Below, one piece after another: positions 1 to 5,253 of a DNA stretch of 5,253 nt (its first letter is position 1; every line of letters begins with the position of its first letter). Both the position numbers and the translations under genes were made by a program. The stretch comes from Kocuria sp. Its GTDB lineage: Bacteria > Actinomycetota > Actinomycetes > Actinomycetales > Micrococcaceae. A model generated the notes under the pieces. It saw only the letters and a program-made list of their open reading frames with translations. It was not told the origin of the DNA and made no database searches. The DNA is taken from assembly GCA_030453435.1 (NCBI GenBank), contig JAKDKI010000178.1:1-5253 (forward strand), in the 5' to 3' direction.

Positions 1-9
1 GATCGCTTG

Positions 10-21
10 ATTGTTGACAAT
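10..21. promoter_or_regulatory. Palindrome over the -35 box, possible repressor operator
   Basis: ATTGT-TG-ACAAT is a perfect inverted repeat with 5-base arms and a 2-base centre. It covers most of the TTGACA box, where a bound repressor would block RNA polymerase. The TTGT..ACAA shape resembles sites used by GntR-family regulators, which often control catabolic operons, but this is a loose resemblance. No regulator gene is visible in the window. A 12-base palindrome can occur by chance, so its position is the main support. Confidence 0.3.
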
Positions 22-42
22 AGGCGGATTTCCTTCAATCAT
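14..42 (+). promoter_or_regulatory. Candidate sigma-70-type promoter giving a leaderless transcript
   Basis: A perfect -35 hexamer TTGACA lies at 14-19. After a 17-base spacer comes AATCAT at 37-42, which matches the TATAAT consensus at four of six positions. Transcription would be expected to start about 6-8 bases past the -10 box, at or next to the ATG at 48. The mRNA would then have essentially no 5' leader, which fits the lack of a good Shine-Dalgarno sequence before this gene. Leaderless mRNAs are common in Actinomycetota. The -35 match and spacing are seen directly; activity and start site are inferred. Confidence 0.5.
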
Positions 43-47
43 GAACC

Positions 48-1319
48 ATGAGCACATGGGACGTGTCCGAGGGGTTTCCTTCCACTGGTCCGGCCCCCAC
101 CGTGGAGGTCGTGGCGGACCCTGCTGATGTCCGTTCGCCACTCTTCACGGCCCACGAGTACGAACAGCGGTTGCAGTGCGTCCGCGAGAAGATGGCGCTG
201 CAGGGACTGTCCGCGCTGATCGTGACGGATCCGGCCAATCTGTTCTATCTGACCGGCTACGACGCCTGGTCGTTTTACGTTCCGCAGATGCTGTTCGTCC
301 CCGCCGAGGGAGACATCCTGCTGTTCCTGCGCGAGATGGATGCACAGGGCGCGTTCCGCACATCGTGGCTGCCTCCGCACCAAATCATCGGGTACCCGGA
401 GCGCTACGTTCAGCGCCCACACCTGCACCCGTTCGACTGGGTGGCGTTCGCGCTACGACGCCGCGGGCAGGTCGCCCCGGCCGCCCACGGTTGCGTGGGG
501 CTGGAAATGGACGCTCATTTCTTCTCCCCCAAGGGCTACCGCTCACTGGGCAACGCGATACCCGAGTGGCTGCTCGTCGATTGCTTCGAATTGGTCAATT
601 GGGTCCGCTCCGTGAAATCCGAGGCTGAGATCTACTACATGCGCTTGGCTTCGCGTGTCACCACAGCGTCCATGCAGGCCGCCATCGACGCCATTGAACC
701 CGGAGAGCCCCAGTATCGCGTGGCCGCGCGGATTGCCGCTGCGCAAGCAGAGGGTGAGGGTGAGGGTGAGGCCTGGGGTGACTTCCCCGCCATCGTTCCC
801 ATGATGCCCACCGGTGCATCCGCTGACACTCCCCACCTCACATGGTCCGACAGGATTCTCAAACCCAGCGACGCCGTGGTGATCGAGTTGAGTGGCGTCC
901 ACCGGCGCTACCACGTACCCCTGGCCCGCACCGTGACCATGGGGCCACCCAGCGACCACATGCTTCGCCTGGAAGAGGCCGTTGCCGACGGGCTGCAGGC
1001 CATCCTCGATACCACTGCGCCCGATGTCCCGATCCGCGAATTGGCCAGCGCCTGGAACTGGAAACTCGCCGCCTACGGACTCGAGAAGCCCAGCCGCCTG
1101 GGGTACTCCGTGGGTATCGGCTACCCACCGGACTGGGGCGAACGAACCATCAGCATCCGCTCCGAGGACGAGACCGTCCTCGCGGAGAACATGACCTTCC
1201 ACCTCATCTGCGGCATGTGGATGACGGGGTACGGCTACGAAGTTTCGGAGACCATCCGAGTGACCAGCACGGGGGTGGAGACATTCACTTCCTTCCCCCG
1301 CCAGATCATCAGGAAGTGA
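48..1319 (+). CDS. doeA: Ectoine hydrolase-like protein (DoeA/EutD, M24 'pita-bread' fold)
   Basis: Probable cytoplasmic hydrolase that opens the ectoine (perhaps also hydroxyectoine) ring to N-alpha-acetyl-2,4-diaminobutyrate. The 423-residue protein has a creatinase-like N-domain (about 31-185) and an M24-type C-domain (about 187-415). Motifs recalled from DoeA/EutD proteins are clear: LTGYDAWSFYVPQ (68-80), GDFPAIVP (244-251), HLTW (263-266), RRYH (286-289) and YPPDWGERT (359-367). Canonical M24 metal ligands are lost by my alignment: the first Asp is Glu280 and the second is Pro291. The His of the GHGIG motif is Val355, and the two Glu positions are Ile387 and Ser400. This fits the family, where a Glu in the pocket is reported to form a covalent intermediate; Glu280 is the likely equivalent. 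About 30 residues precede the usual family start (near PLFTAHEYEQRL). ATG at 48 was chosen because of its promoter spacing, although it lacks a good SD; an in-frame GTG at 63 is an alternative. An Xaa-Pro peptidase or creatinase is less likely. Confidence 0.85.
   Translation: MSTWDVSEGFPSTGPAPTVEVVADPADVRSPLFTAHEYEQRLQCVREKMALQGLSALIVTDPANLFYLTGYDAWSFYVPQMLFVPAEGDILLFLREMDAQGAFRTSWLPPHQIIGYPERYVQRPHLHPFDWVAFALRRRGQVAPAAHGCVGLEMDAHFFSPKGYRSLGNAIPEWLLVDCFELVNWVRSVKSEAEIYYMRLASRVTTASMQAAIDAIEPGEPQYRVAARIAAAQAEGEGEGEAWGDFPAIVPMMPTGASADTPHLTWSDRILKPSDAVVIELSGVHRRYHVPLARTVTMGPPSDHMLRLEEAVADGLQAILDTTAPDVPIRELASAWNWKLAAYGLEKPSRLGYSVGIGYPPDWGERTISIRSEDETVLAENMTFHLICGMWMTGYGYEVSETIRVTSTGVETFTSFPRQIIRK
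750..771 (+). repeat. Coding hexanucleotide repeat (GAGGGT)n
   Basis: Three complete GAGGGT units plus GAGG run in tandem and encode alternating Glu-Gly (residues 235-241) just before the conserved GDFPAIVP segment of the ectoine hydrolase-like protein. The unit is six bases, so gain or loss of a copy would add or remove one Glu-Gly pair without changing frame. The three GGG runs, followed by GGGG at 775-778, also give weak G-quadruplex potential on the coding strand, although the last loop is 8 bases long. Confidence 0.75.
1311..1314 (+). promoter_or_regulatory. Shine-Dalgarno of the aminotransferase, inside the upstream gene
   Basis: AGGA lies 9 bases before the ATG at 1324 and within the last two sense codons (Arg-Lys) of the upstream hydrolase. 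Ribosomes ending at the TGA at 1317-1319 would stop next to the new start, so translational coupling is likely. This supports ATG 1324 as the true start and a shared transcript. Confidence 0.7.
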
Positions 1320-1323
1320 GCTC

Positions 1324-2610
1324 ATGACCAGCAACAAGCCACTCATCACCACCGTCCGTTCCTTGGACCCCAACCCCACTGCGGGCATCTCCGGCCCGGC
1401 AGACAAGGGCTTGTTCCCCTTGGCCTCCCGCGCCGACGGACTCGTGGGGTCTGTGATTGATTCCTCCACGTCCTTGCTCGCGGCACAGACCCACGACATC
1501 GTGCGCTTCGCCATGGGTGCCCCGGCGGCTGAAGTGATCCCCACCGAAGAGTTCAGGGAGATTGCCGGGGAAGTTCTCACGGATGCGAGTTTCACCTACG
1601 GTGCCACGGAGGGTGAACCGGACCTGATCACCACGGTCACCGAACAGTTCTCGAGCGCGTCCTCCGACCCGGAGCGCATTGTGATCACCTCCGGCGGCAT
1701 GCAGGGCCTGGACCTCGCATTCAAATTGTTCACGGATCCCGGTGACCTGGTGGTCGTGGAGAGCCCCACCTACACCAATGGTTCCGGCACCGCACTGAGC
1801 TACGGGGCCGACGTCCTGGAAGTACCCGTGGATGATCACGGCATGGATATTGACGCGCTCGAGACTCTCGTTGCCGAGTCGGGCCGCGTTCCCCGGATGA
1901 TCTACACGATTCCCAACTTCCAGAACCCGTCCGGCACCACTCTGAGCGAGGACCGGCGACGCCGCTTGCTCGACCTCGCGCACCGATGGGGCGCCATGAT
2001 TCTCGACGACGATCCGTACGGAGCCCTTCGCTTTTCAGGAGACCCGGTGCCCGGCTTCCGGGAGATCAACCCTGACGATCCCCTGGTTTTCTCGGTCCGA
2101 ACCTTCTCCAAGATCCTGGCCCCCGGCTTGCGCGTGGGCTGGATCAACGCCGATCCCCGGCTGCGGAAACTCCTGATCGCGGGCAAACAGGCCATGGACA
2201 CGTGCGCCAATGTGCCCGGCCAGCACATCGTCAACGCCTATATCAACCGCGGCGGATACGGCGATCACCTGACCAGCCTGCGCACCGAGTACAAACGCCG
2301 CAAGGAGGCCATGGACGCCTCCATTACGCGGCATTTGGGTGATCGCGTGCGCACGACCAATCCGGACGGCGGGTTCTTCCTGTGGGTCACGCTCCAGGGC
2401 GACGACGCCCGGGTCGCCTCCCCCCGCTTATTCGAGATCGCGCTGGCGGAAGGGGTCGCGTTCATTCCAGGTCCGTCGTTGTCCCCGTCAGGTCAATTCC
2501 AGGACGCGTTCCGCTTGTGCTTCGCCTCGAGTACCCCGGAACGCACCGAAGAGGGGCTCCAGCGGCTCGCCCGGGCGCTCGACATTGCCCGCCAGGAGGT
2601 CGACGGGTAA
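1324..2610 (+). CDS. PLP-dependent aminotransferase, class I/II (LysN/KAT-II/MocR-domain type)
   Basis: Predicted cytoplasmic transaminase of 428 residues, a usual length for stand-alone fold-type I enzymes. All main PLP features are present. The TYGATEG segment is at 91-97 and the cofactor-phosphate loop TSGGMQGLD at 122-130. NFQNPSG (198-204) contains the Asn that contacts the PLP ring oxygen. LDDDPYG (227-233) contains the pyridine-N Asp229 and Tyr232. The Schiff-base lysine is Lys263 in RTFSKILAPGLRVGW, and the substrate-carboxylate Arg397 is in FRLCF. The family includes 2-aminoadipate and kynurenine aminotransferases and the C-terminal domain of MocR regulators. The first 60 residues show no helix-turn-helix, so this is an enzyme and not a complete MocR/EnuR regulator. 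It starts 4 bp after the hydrolase stop, so it is very likely co-transcribed. Diaminobutyrate as substrate is inferred from context alone; known DABA transaminases of ectoine pathways are class III, and these relatives usually act on alpha-amino groups. Confidence 0.9.
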   Translation: MTSNKPLITTVRSLDPNPTAGISGPADKGLFPLASRADGLVGSVIDSSTSLLAAQTHDIVRFAMGAPAAEVIPTEEFREIAGEVLTDASFTYGATEGEPDLITTVTEQFSSASSDPERIVITSGGMQGLDLAFKLFTDPGDLVVVESPTYTNGSGTALSYGADVLEVPVDDHGMDIDALETLVAESGRVPRMIYTIPNFQNPSGTTLSEDRRRRLLDLAHRWGAMILDDDPYGALRFSGDPVPGFREINPDDPLVFSVRTFSKILAPGLRVGWINADPRLRKLLIAGKQAMDTCANVPGQHIVNAYINRGGYGDHLTSLRTEYKRRKEAMDASITRHLGDRVRTTNPDGGFFLWVTLQGDDARVASPRLFEIALAEGVAFIPGPSLSPSGQFQDAFRLCFASSTPERTEEGLQRLARALDIARQEVDG

Positions 2611-2722
2611 ACCTGCTCGACCGCTCGAACACAGACCGGCGAGGCGGCCGGGTCGATTGCGCACGGAACCAGGAGTTCACGTGGCGGTCCAGACCAGGCG
2701 CCACACAGGAACGGAGATCCTC
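2611..2722. other. 112-bp spacer between aminotransferase and M20 gene
   Basis: No separate gene is seen here. It holds a tandem octamer pair (GCTCGACC at 2615-2622, GCTCGAAC at 2623-2630) and a possible hairpin with arms GACCGGC (2634-2640) and GCCGGGTC (2647-2654), one base bulged and a 6-base loop. No T-run follows, so a full intrinsic terminator is unlikely. An AGGAG at 2671-2675 precedes an in-frame GTG at 2681, an alternative start for the downstream gene. GTGGCG (2681-2686) and CGCCAC (2699-2704) form a second weak inverted repeat. No convincing promoter was found, so read-through from the upstream genes is the simplest reading. Confidence 0.4.
2713..2716 (+). promoter_or_regulatory. 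Shine-Dalgarno for the chosen M20 start
   Basis: GGAG lies 6 bases before ATG 2723, good spacing for initiation. It competes with AGGAG at 2671-2675, which lies 5 bases before the in-frame GTG at 2681 and would add 14 residues (MAVQTRRHTGTEIL) to the N-terminus. The ATG was preferred for its codon and because the conserved M20 fold begins well downstream of both. Confidence 0.55.
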
Positions 2723-3937
2723 ATGCCCAGTGATGACGTGCACTGCACCCCGGACGAGCGGGTCGTACTCGATCTCATCGACCCGGATGAGCTGATCGAG
2801 CTCACATGCACCCTGGTGAACGCCGCTGGCGAGAATCCCGGTGGCACCGAGGAACGCACCGCTCAGGCCTTGGAGAACGCGGCAAGCGAGCGAGGCTTGG
2901 TGTCCCGCAGCGACGCGGTAGCCCCCGGGCGCCCCAACGTGGACGTGGACCTACCCGTGGGCGGTGCCGTGGCAGACGGGCCGGGGTTACTGTTTCTGGG
3001 CCATTCCGATGTGGTTCCAGCGGGGCCCGGGTGGACGCGGCAGCCCTACAACGCGGAGGTCGAGGGTGATCGACTGTACGGGCGCGGTGCCACGGACATG
3101 AAGGGCGGGTTGGCCGCCGTACTGGTAGCAATGGATGCACTGCGTCGCTCGGGTAGGCAACTGGCCGGGCCCGTGCGGTTGTCGTCCACCGTGGACGAGG
3201 AGGACCTGGGCCTGGGGATCCGTCATCTCACCGCACGCGGGTTGGAGCGTGAATTCCGAGGTTGCATCGTGGCCGAACCGACCGACCTGCAAACCGTGAT
3301 TGCCTGCCGCGGGGACGCCTACCTCGAGGTCGAGATCACGGGCGTCCCCGCACATTCCGGGCGTCCGGCGGACGGGCGCAATGCGATCGACGCCGCCGCG
3401 GCACTCCTCACGCTGATCAAACAGGACCACGAAAACCACATCCGCGACCTGGACCCGCTCTTGGGATCCCCCACGTGGAATGTGGGCAAGATCGAGGGTG
3501 GCCGGGCCACCTCCATGGTGGCGCCCTCGTGCCACGTGTGGATGGACCGCCGCCTTATGCCGGGCGAGGACCCGGAGCAGATCGTCTCCGAACTGCGCAA
3601 AGCCGTGGACCAGGCCGGCATCACCGGCAACGGGATCTCCATGGACATCGAGATCACCATGTCCATGCCGGGTTTTCGCACGGATCAGGATCACCAGCTG
3701 GTCAGCACCGTGCACAGGGCCGTGGCGGACGTGGGCGGGGCGGCGTCGATCGGCGGCTGGACCGCAGCGTGCGACGGCGGGTTCATCGCCCGCGACCACG
3801 GCGTACCCACGGTGGTCATGGGCCCCGGCGGCCTCAACGATCAGGCCCATCAGGTGGATGAGTCCGTGAGCGTTCGAGAGTTAACACAAGCGGCCAGGGC
3901 ATATACCCTGGCCGTATTGCGTTTGCTGGCGCGCTGA
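2723..3937 (+). CDS. M20-family amidohydrolase (ArgE/DapE-type deacylase)
   Basis: Predicted cytoplasmic di-metal deacylase of 404 residues, a usual length for acetylornithine deacetylase/succinyl-diaminopimelate desuccinylase relatives. It removes an acyl group from an amino acid nitrogen. Ligand motifs are complete and in order: His94 and Asp96 in GHSDVV, bridging Asp125 in GATDMKGG, DEE with general base Glu159 and ligand Glu160, Glu185 in AEPTD, and the final His376 in NDQAHQ. The dimerisation (lid) domain spans about 195-310 and includes PAHSGRP with His211. It is the third gene on the strand, after a 112-bp gap. N-alpha-acetyl-diaminobutyrate, the product of the first gene, is one methylene shorter than acetylornithine, so it is a plausible substrate; this is inference. 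The usual enzyme for that step (DoeB/EutE) belongs to the unrelated AstE/AspA zinc family. Alternatives are ArgE, DapE or another N-acyl amino acid hydrolase. The start could instead be GTG 2681 (418 residues). Confidence 0.9.
   Translation: MPSDDVHCTPDERVVLDLIDPDELIELTCTLVNAAGENPGGTEERTAQALENAASERGLVSRSDAVAPGRPNVDVDLPVGGAVADGPGLLFLGHSDVVPAGPGWTRQPYNAEVEGDRLYGRGATDMKGGLAAVLVAMDALRRSGRQLAGPVRLSSTVDEEDLGLGIRHLTARGLEREFRGCIVAEPTDLQTVIACRGDAYLEVEITGVPAHSGRPADGRNAIDAAAALLTLIKQDHENHIRDLDPLLGSPTWNVGKIEGGRATSMVAPSCHVWMDRRLMPGEDPEQIVSELRKAVDQAGITGNGISMDIEITMSMPGFRTDQDHQLVSTVHRAVADVGGAASIGGWTAACDGGFIARDHGVPTVVMGPGGLNDQAHQVDESVSVRELTQAARAYTLAVLRLLAR
3891..3914. terminator. Hairpin between convergent genes, candidate bidirectional terminator
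   Basis: CGGCCAGGG (3891-3899) and CCCTGGCCG (3906-3914) form a perfect 9-bp, GC-rich stem around the 6-base loop CATATA; a G-T wobble could extend it by one pair. It lies in the last codons of the M20 gene, 20 bases before its stop, and 37 bases beyond the stop of the minus-strand transporter. Flanks are only moderately T-rich in either direction, with no true T-run. It could end the transporter mRNA and protect or end the M20 mRNA. Position and stem are seen; function is inferred. Confidence 0.45.
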
Positions 3938-3951
3938 GTTCTCCGTGCGAG

Positions 3952-5253
3952 CTATGACCTGGTGACCACGGGCATCTTGCCCGTCTCCGGAATTTCGGTA
4001 CCGCGCAGCGACGCGCCCACAGTTTCCTTCATGAACTTGGCGGCGATCAAACCGATCACACACGCGCCCATCATGTAGAAGGCGGGGATCAACGGGTTGC
4101 CCGTGGACTCGATCAATGCCTCGTTGACCAACGGTGCAGTACCGCCGAAGATCGCGGTGGACACGTTGTAGGTGATGGCGAAGCCTGCGTAGCGCACCTG
4201 CGTGGGGAACATGGCCGGGAACGTGGCCGAGATGCACGCCAGCTGCGGGATGTAGAGCAGACCCAGTACTGCGAAGCCCAGCAGCGCCCACCAGAAGCCG
4301 TTGGCCATGAGCATGTACATGGGAATCGACATCACGATCAGGCCGATGAGCGAGAAGTACCACATGGGTTTTCGCCCGAACTTGTCAGACAGCGTGCCCG
4401 CGAACGGAATCACCACCATCATGGCGAACTGCGCAATGAACATGATGGTCAGTACCGTCTGCGCGGACATCTCCGTCTGCCCCTCCAGATAGGTGGGCAT
4501 GTAGCTCAGCAGGGTGTAGTTGACCACGTTCACGGACACGACCAGCCCGGACATGATGAGCATGGGTTGCCAGTAGGTAGTAACCAATTCCTTGACGGCC
4601 ATGCCCGCGGATTCCTCCGACTCACCGGCCTCTTCCAGCTCCAAGAACACGGGCGAGTCGGCCAGCTTGGAACGCAGATACAGACCGATCAGACCCATGG
4701 GGCCGGCCAGCAGGAACGGAATGCGCCATCCCCACTCCATCATGGCCTGGTTACCCAGGACGACCTCACCCATGAGCACGATCAGCGAACCGAGGGCGAA
4801 GCCACCCAACGTGCCGAACTCGAGGAAGCTGCCTAGAAAGCCTCGCTTCTTGTCCGGGGCGTACTCGGCCATGAACGTGGCTGCGCCGCCGTACTCCCCG
4901 CCGGTCGAGAATCCCTGAATCACGCGCAGCAGTACCAACAGGATGGGAGCCGCCAGGCCAATGGTTCCGTGGGTGGGCAAGAGTCCGATGCAGAACGTGG
5001 CACCGGCCATCAAGATGATGGTCAGCGCCAGGATCTTCTTTCGACCCAGCCGGTCACCGAGCGGCCCCCAGAACAGACCACCCAGGGGCCGGACCAGAAA
5101 CGACAGCGCGAACGTACTCAGTGCCAGCAGGGTGCCGGCCTCCCCCGGAAAGAAGTTCTGGGTGATGTACACGACCGAGACGGCATAGACGCCGTAGTCG
5201 AACCATTCGGTCGCGTTACCGATCGCAGAGGCAGCTACTGCGCGGCGAACCGT
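3952..5253 (-). CDS. MHS-family MFS transporter (ProP-like), N-terminus outside window
   Basis: Predicted 12-helix inner-membrane symporter of the metabolite:H+ symporter (MHS) branch of the MFS. The frame is open to the window edge and gives 433 residues, numbered here from the first codon in the window. Reading past the internal GTG at 5172 recovers the typical MHS start IGNATEWFDYGVYAV (11-25), so the true start lies beyond base 5253. Signatures are GPLGDRLGRKK (63-73, loop 2-3), RVIQGFSTGGEYGG (110-123), EYAP (130-133) and GTLSDKFGRKP (286-296, loop 8-9). An acidic central loop (about 197-220) separates the two six-helix halves. There is no long C-terminal coiled coil like that of E. coli ProP. 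The family carries proline, betaine, ectoine, 2-oxoglutarate, citrate or shikimate. Ectoine or another compatible solute is suggested by the neighbouring hydrolase but not shown. It converges on the M20 gene with 14 bp between stops, so it has its own promoter outside the window. Confidence 0.92.
   Translation of the reverse strand, partial: TVRRAVAASAIGNATEWFDYGVYAVSVVYITQNFFPGEAGTLLALSTFALSFLVRPLGGLFWGPLGDRLGRKKILALTIILMAGATFCIGLLPTHGTIGLAAPILLVLLRVIQGFSTGGEYGGAATFMAEYAPDKKRGFLGSFLEFGTLGGFALGSLIVLMGEVVLGNQAMMEWGWRIPFLLAGPMGLIGLYLRSKLADSPVFLELEEAGESEESAGMAVKELVTTYWQPMLIMSGLVVSVNVVNYTLLSYMPTYLEGQTEMSAQTVLTIMFIAQFAMMVVIPFAGTLSDKFGRKPMWYFSLIGLIVMSIPMYMLMANGFWWALLGFAVLGLLYIPQLACISATFPAMFPTQVRYAGFAITYNVSTAIFGGTAPLVNEALIESTGNPLIPAFYMMGACVIGLIAAKFMKETVGASLRGTEIPETGKMPVVTRS

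Noticed and set aside
41..47. ATG at 41 as a start for the first gene
   Set aside because: It is in a different frame from the hydrolase (7 bases from the ATG at 48) and leads to no domain-bearing product.
543..1595. 350-codon open frame on the minus strand across the end of the hydrolase gene and the start of the aminotransferase gene
   Set aside because: It lies antisense to two genes with clear family motifs and spans their junction. Its translation shows no recognisable domain. Long antisense frames are expected in DNA with GC-rich third positions.
2339..2722. N-terminal extension of the M20 frame back into the aminotransferase gene
   Set aside because: The frame is open by chance upstream. 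The extra residues are Arg/Ser/Pro-rich shadow sequence overlapping the conserved aminotransferase C-terminus, and better SD-supported starts exist at 2681 and 2723.
2987..3850. 287-codon open frame on the minus strand within the M20 gene
   Set aside because: The plus-strand frame has all M20 metal ligands in order. The antisense product is Gly/His/Arg-rich without a domain and is a compositional shadow.
48..3937. Interpretation as an arginine or lysine biosynthesis block (argE/dapE with an aminotransferase)
   Set aside because: The DoeA-like first gene and adjacent MHS carrier do not fit those pathways, and no other arg or dap gene is present. It remains a fallback for the M20 gene alone.
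3952..5172. Transporter start at the GTG ending at 5172
   Set aside because: The frame continues to the window edge and encodes the conserved MHS segment GNATEWFDYG upstream of this GTG, so that start would cut off the first helix.

Overview
The window is about 64% GC by eye, with strong GC3 bias and long antisense shadow frames. Together with the apparent leaderless promoter, this suggests a high-GC Gram-positive bacterium (Actinomycetota, perhaps Micrococcales). That placement is inferred from composition and gene style; nothing in the window fixes the taxon. There are no RNA genes, insertion sequences or CRISPR arrays, and no phage genes.

Layout: a 47-bp upstream region holds a TTGACA promoter and a short palindrome. 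Three plus-strand genes follow: an ectoine-hydrolase-like M24-fold protein (48-1319), a stand-alone fold-type I aminotransferase (1324-2610, 4 bp after the previous stop, with its SD inside the previous gene) and an M20 ArgE/DapE-type deacylase (2723-3937, after a 112-bp gap). A minus-strand MHS-type MFS transporter (3952 to beyond the right edge) converges on them, with 14 bp between the stops. A 9-bp GC-rich hairpin sits at the end of the M20 gene and could terminate both converging transcripts. The transporter lacks its N-terminus because its start lies past base 5253.

How the genes may work together: the first gene has the features of DoeA/EutD, which opens the ectoine ring to N-alpha-acetyl-2,4-diaminobutyrate (ADABA). 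ADABA is one methylene shorter than N-alpha-acetylornithine, the ArgE substrate, so the M20 protein is a natural candidate to deacetylate it to 2,4-diaminobutyrate (DABA). The aminotransferase could then convert DABA, probably to aspartate semialdehyde, and the ProP-like transporter could bring the solute in. This would be an ectoine-degradation cassette in which the usual AstE/AspA-type deacetylase (DoeB/EutE) and class III transaminase (DoeD) are replaced by unrelated families. Only the first assignment rests on recognisable family-specific sequence; the pathway is a hypothesis from gene context. No DoeB/EutE, DoeC, class III DoeD, EnuR or DoeX gene is visible, but any of them could lie outside the window.
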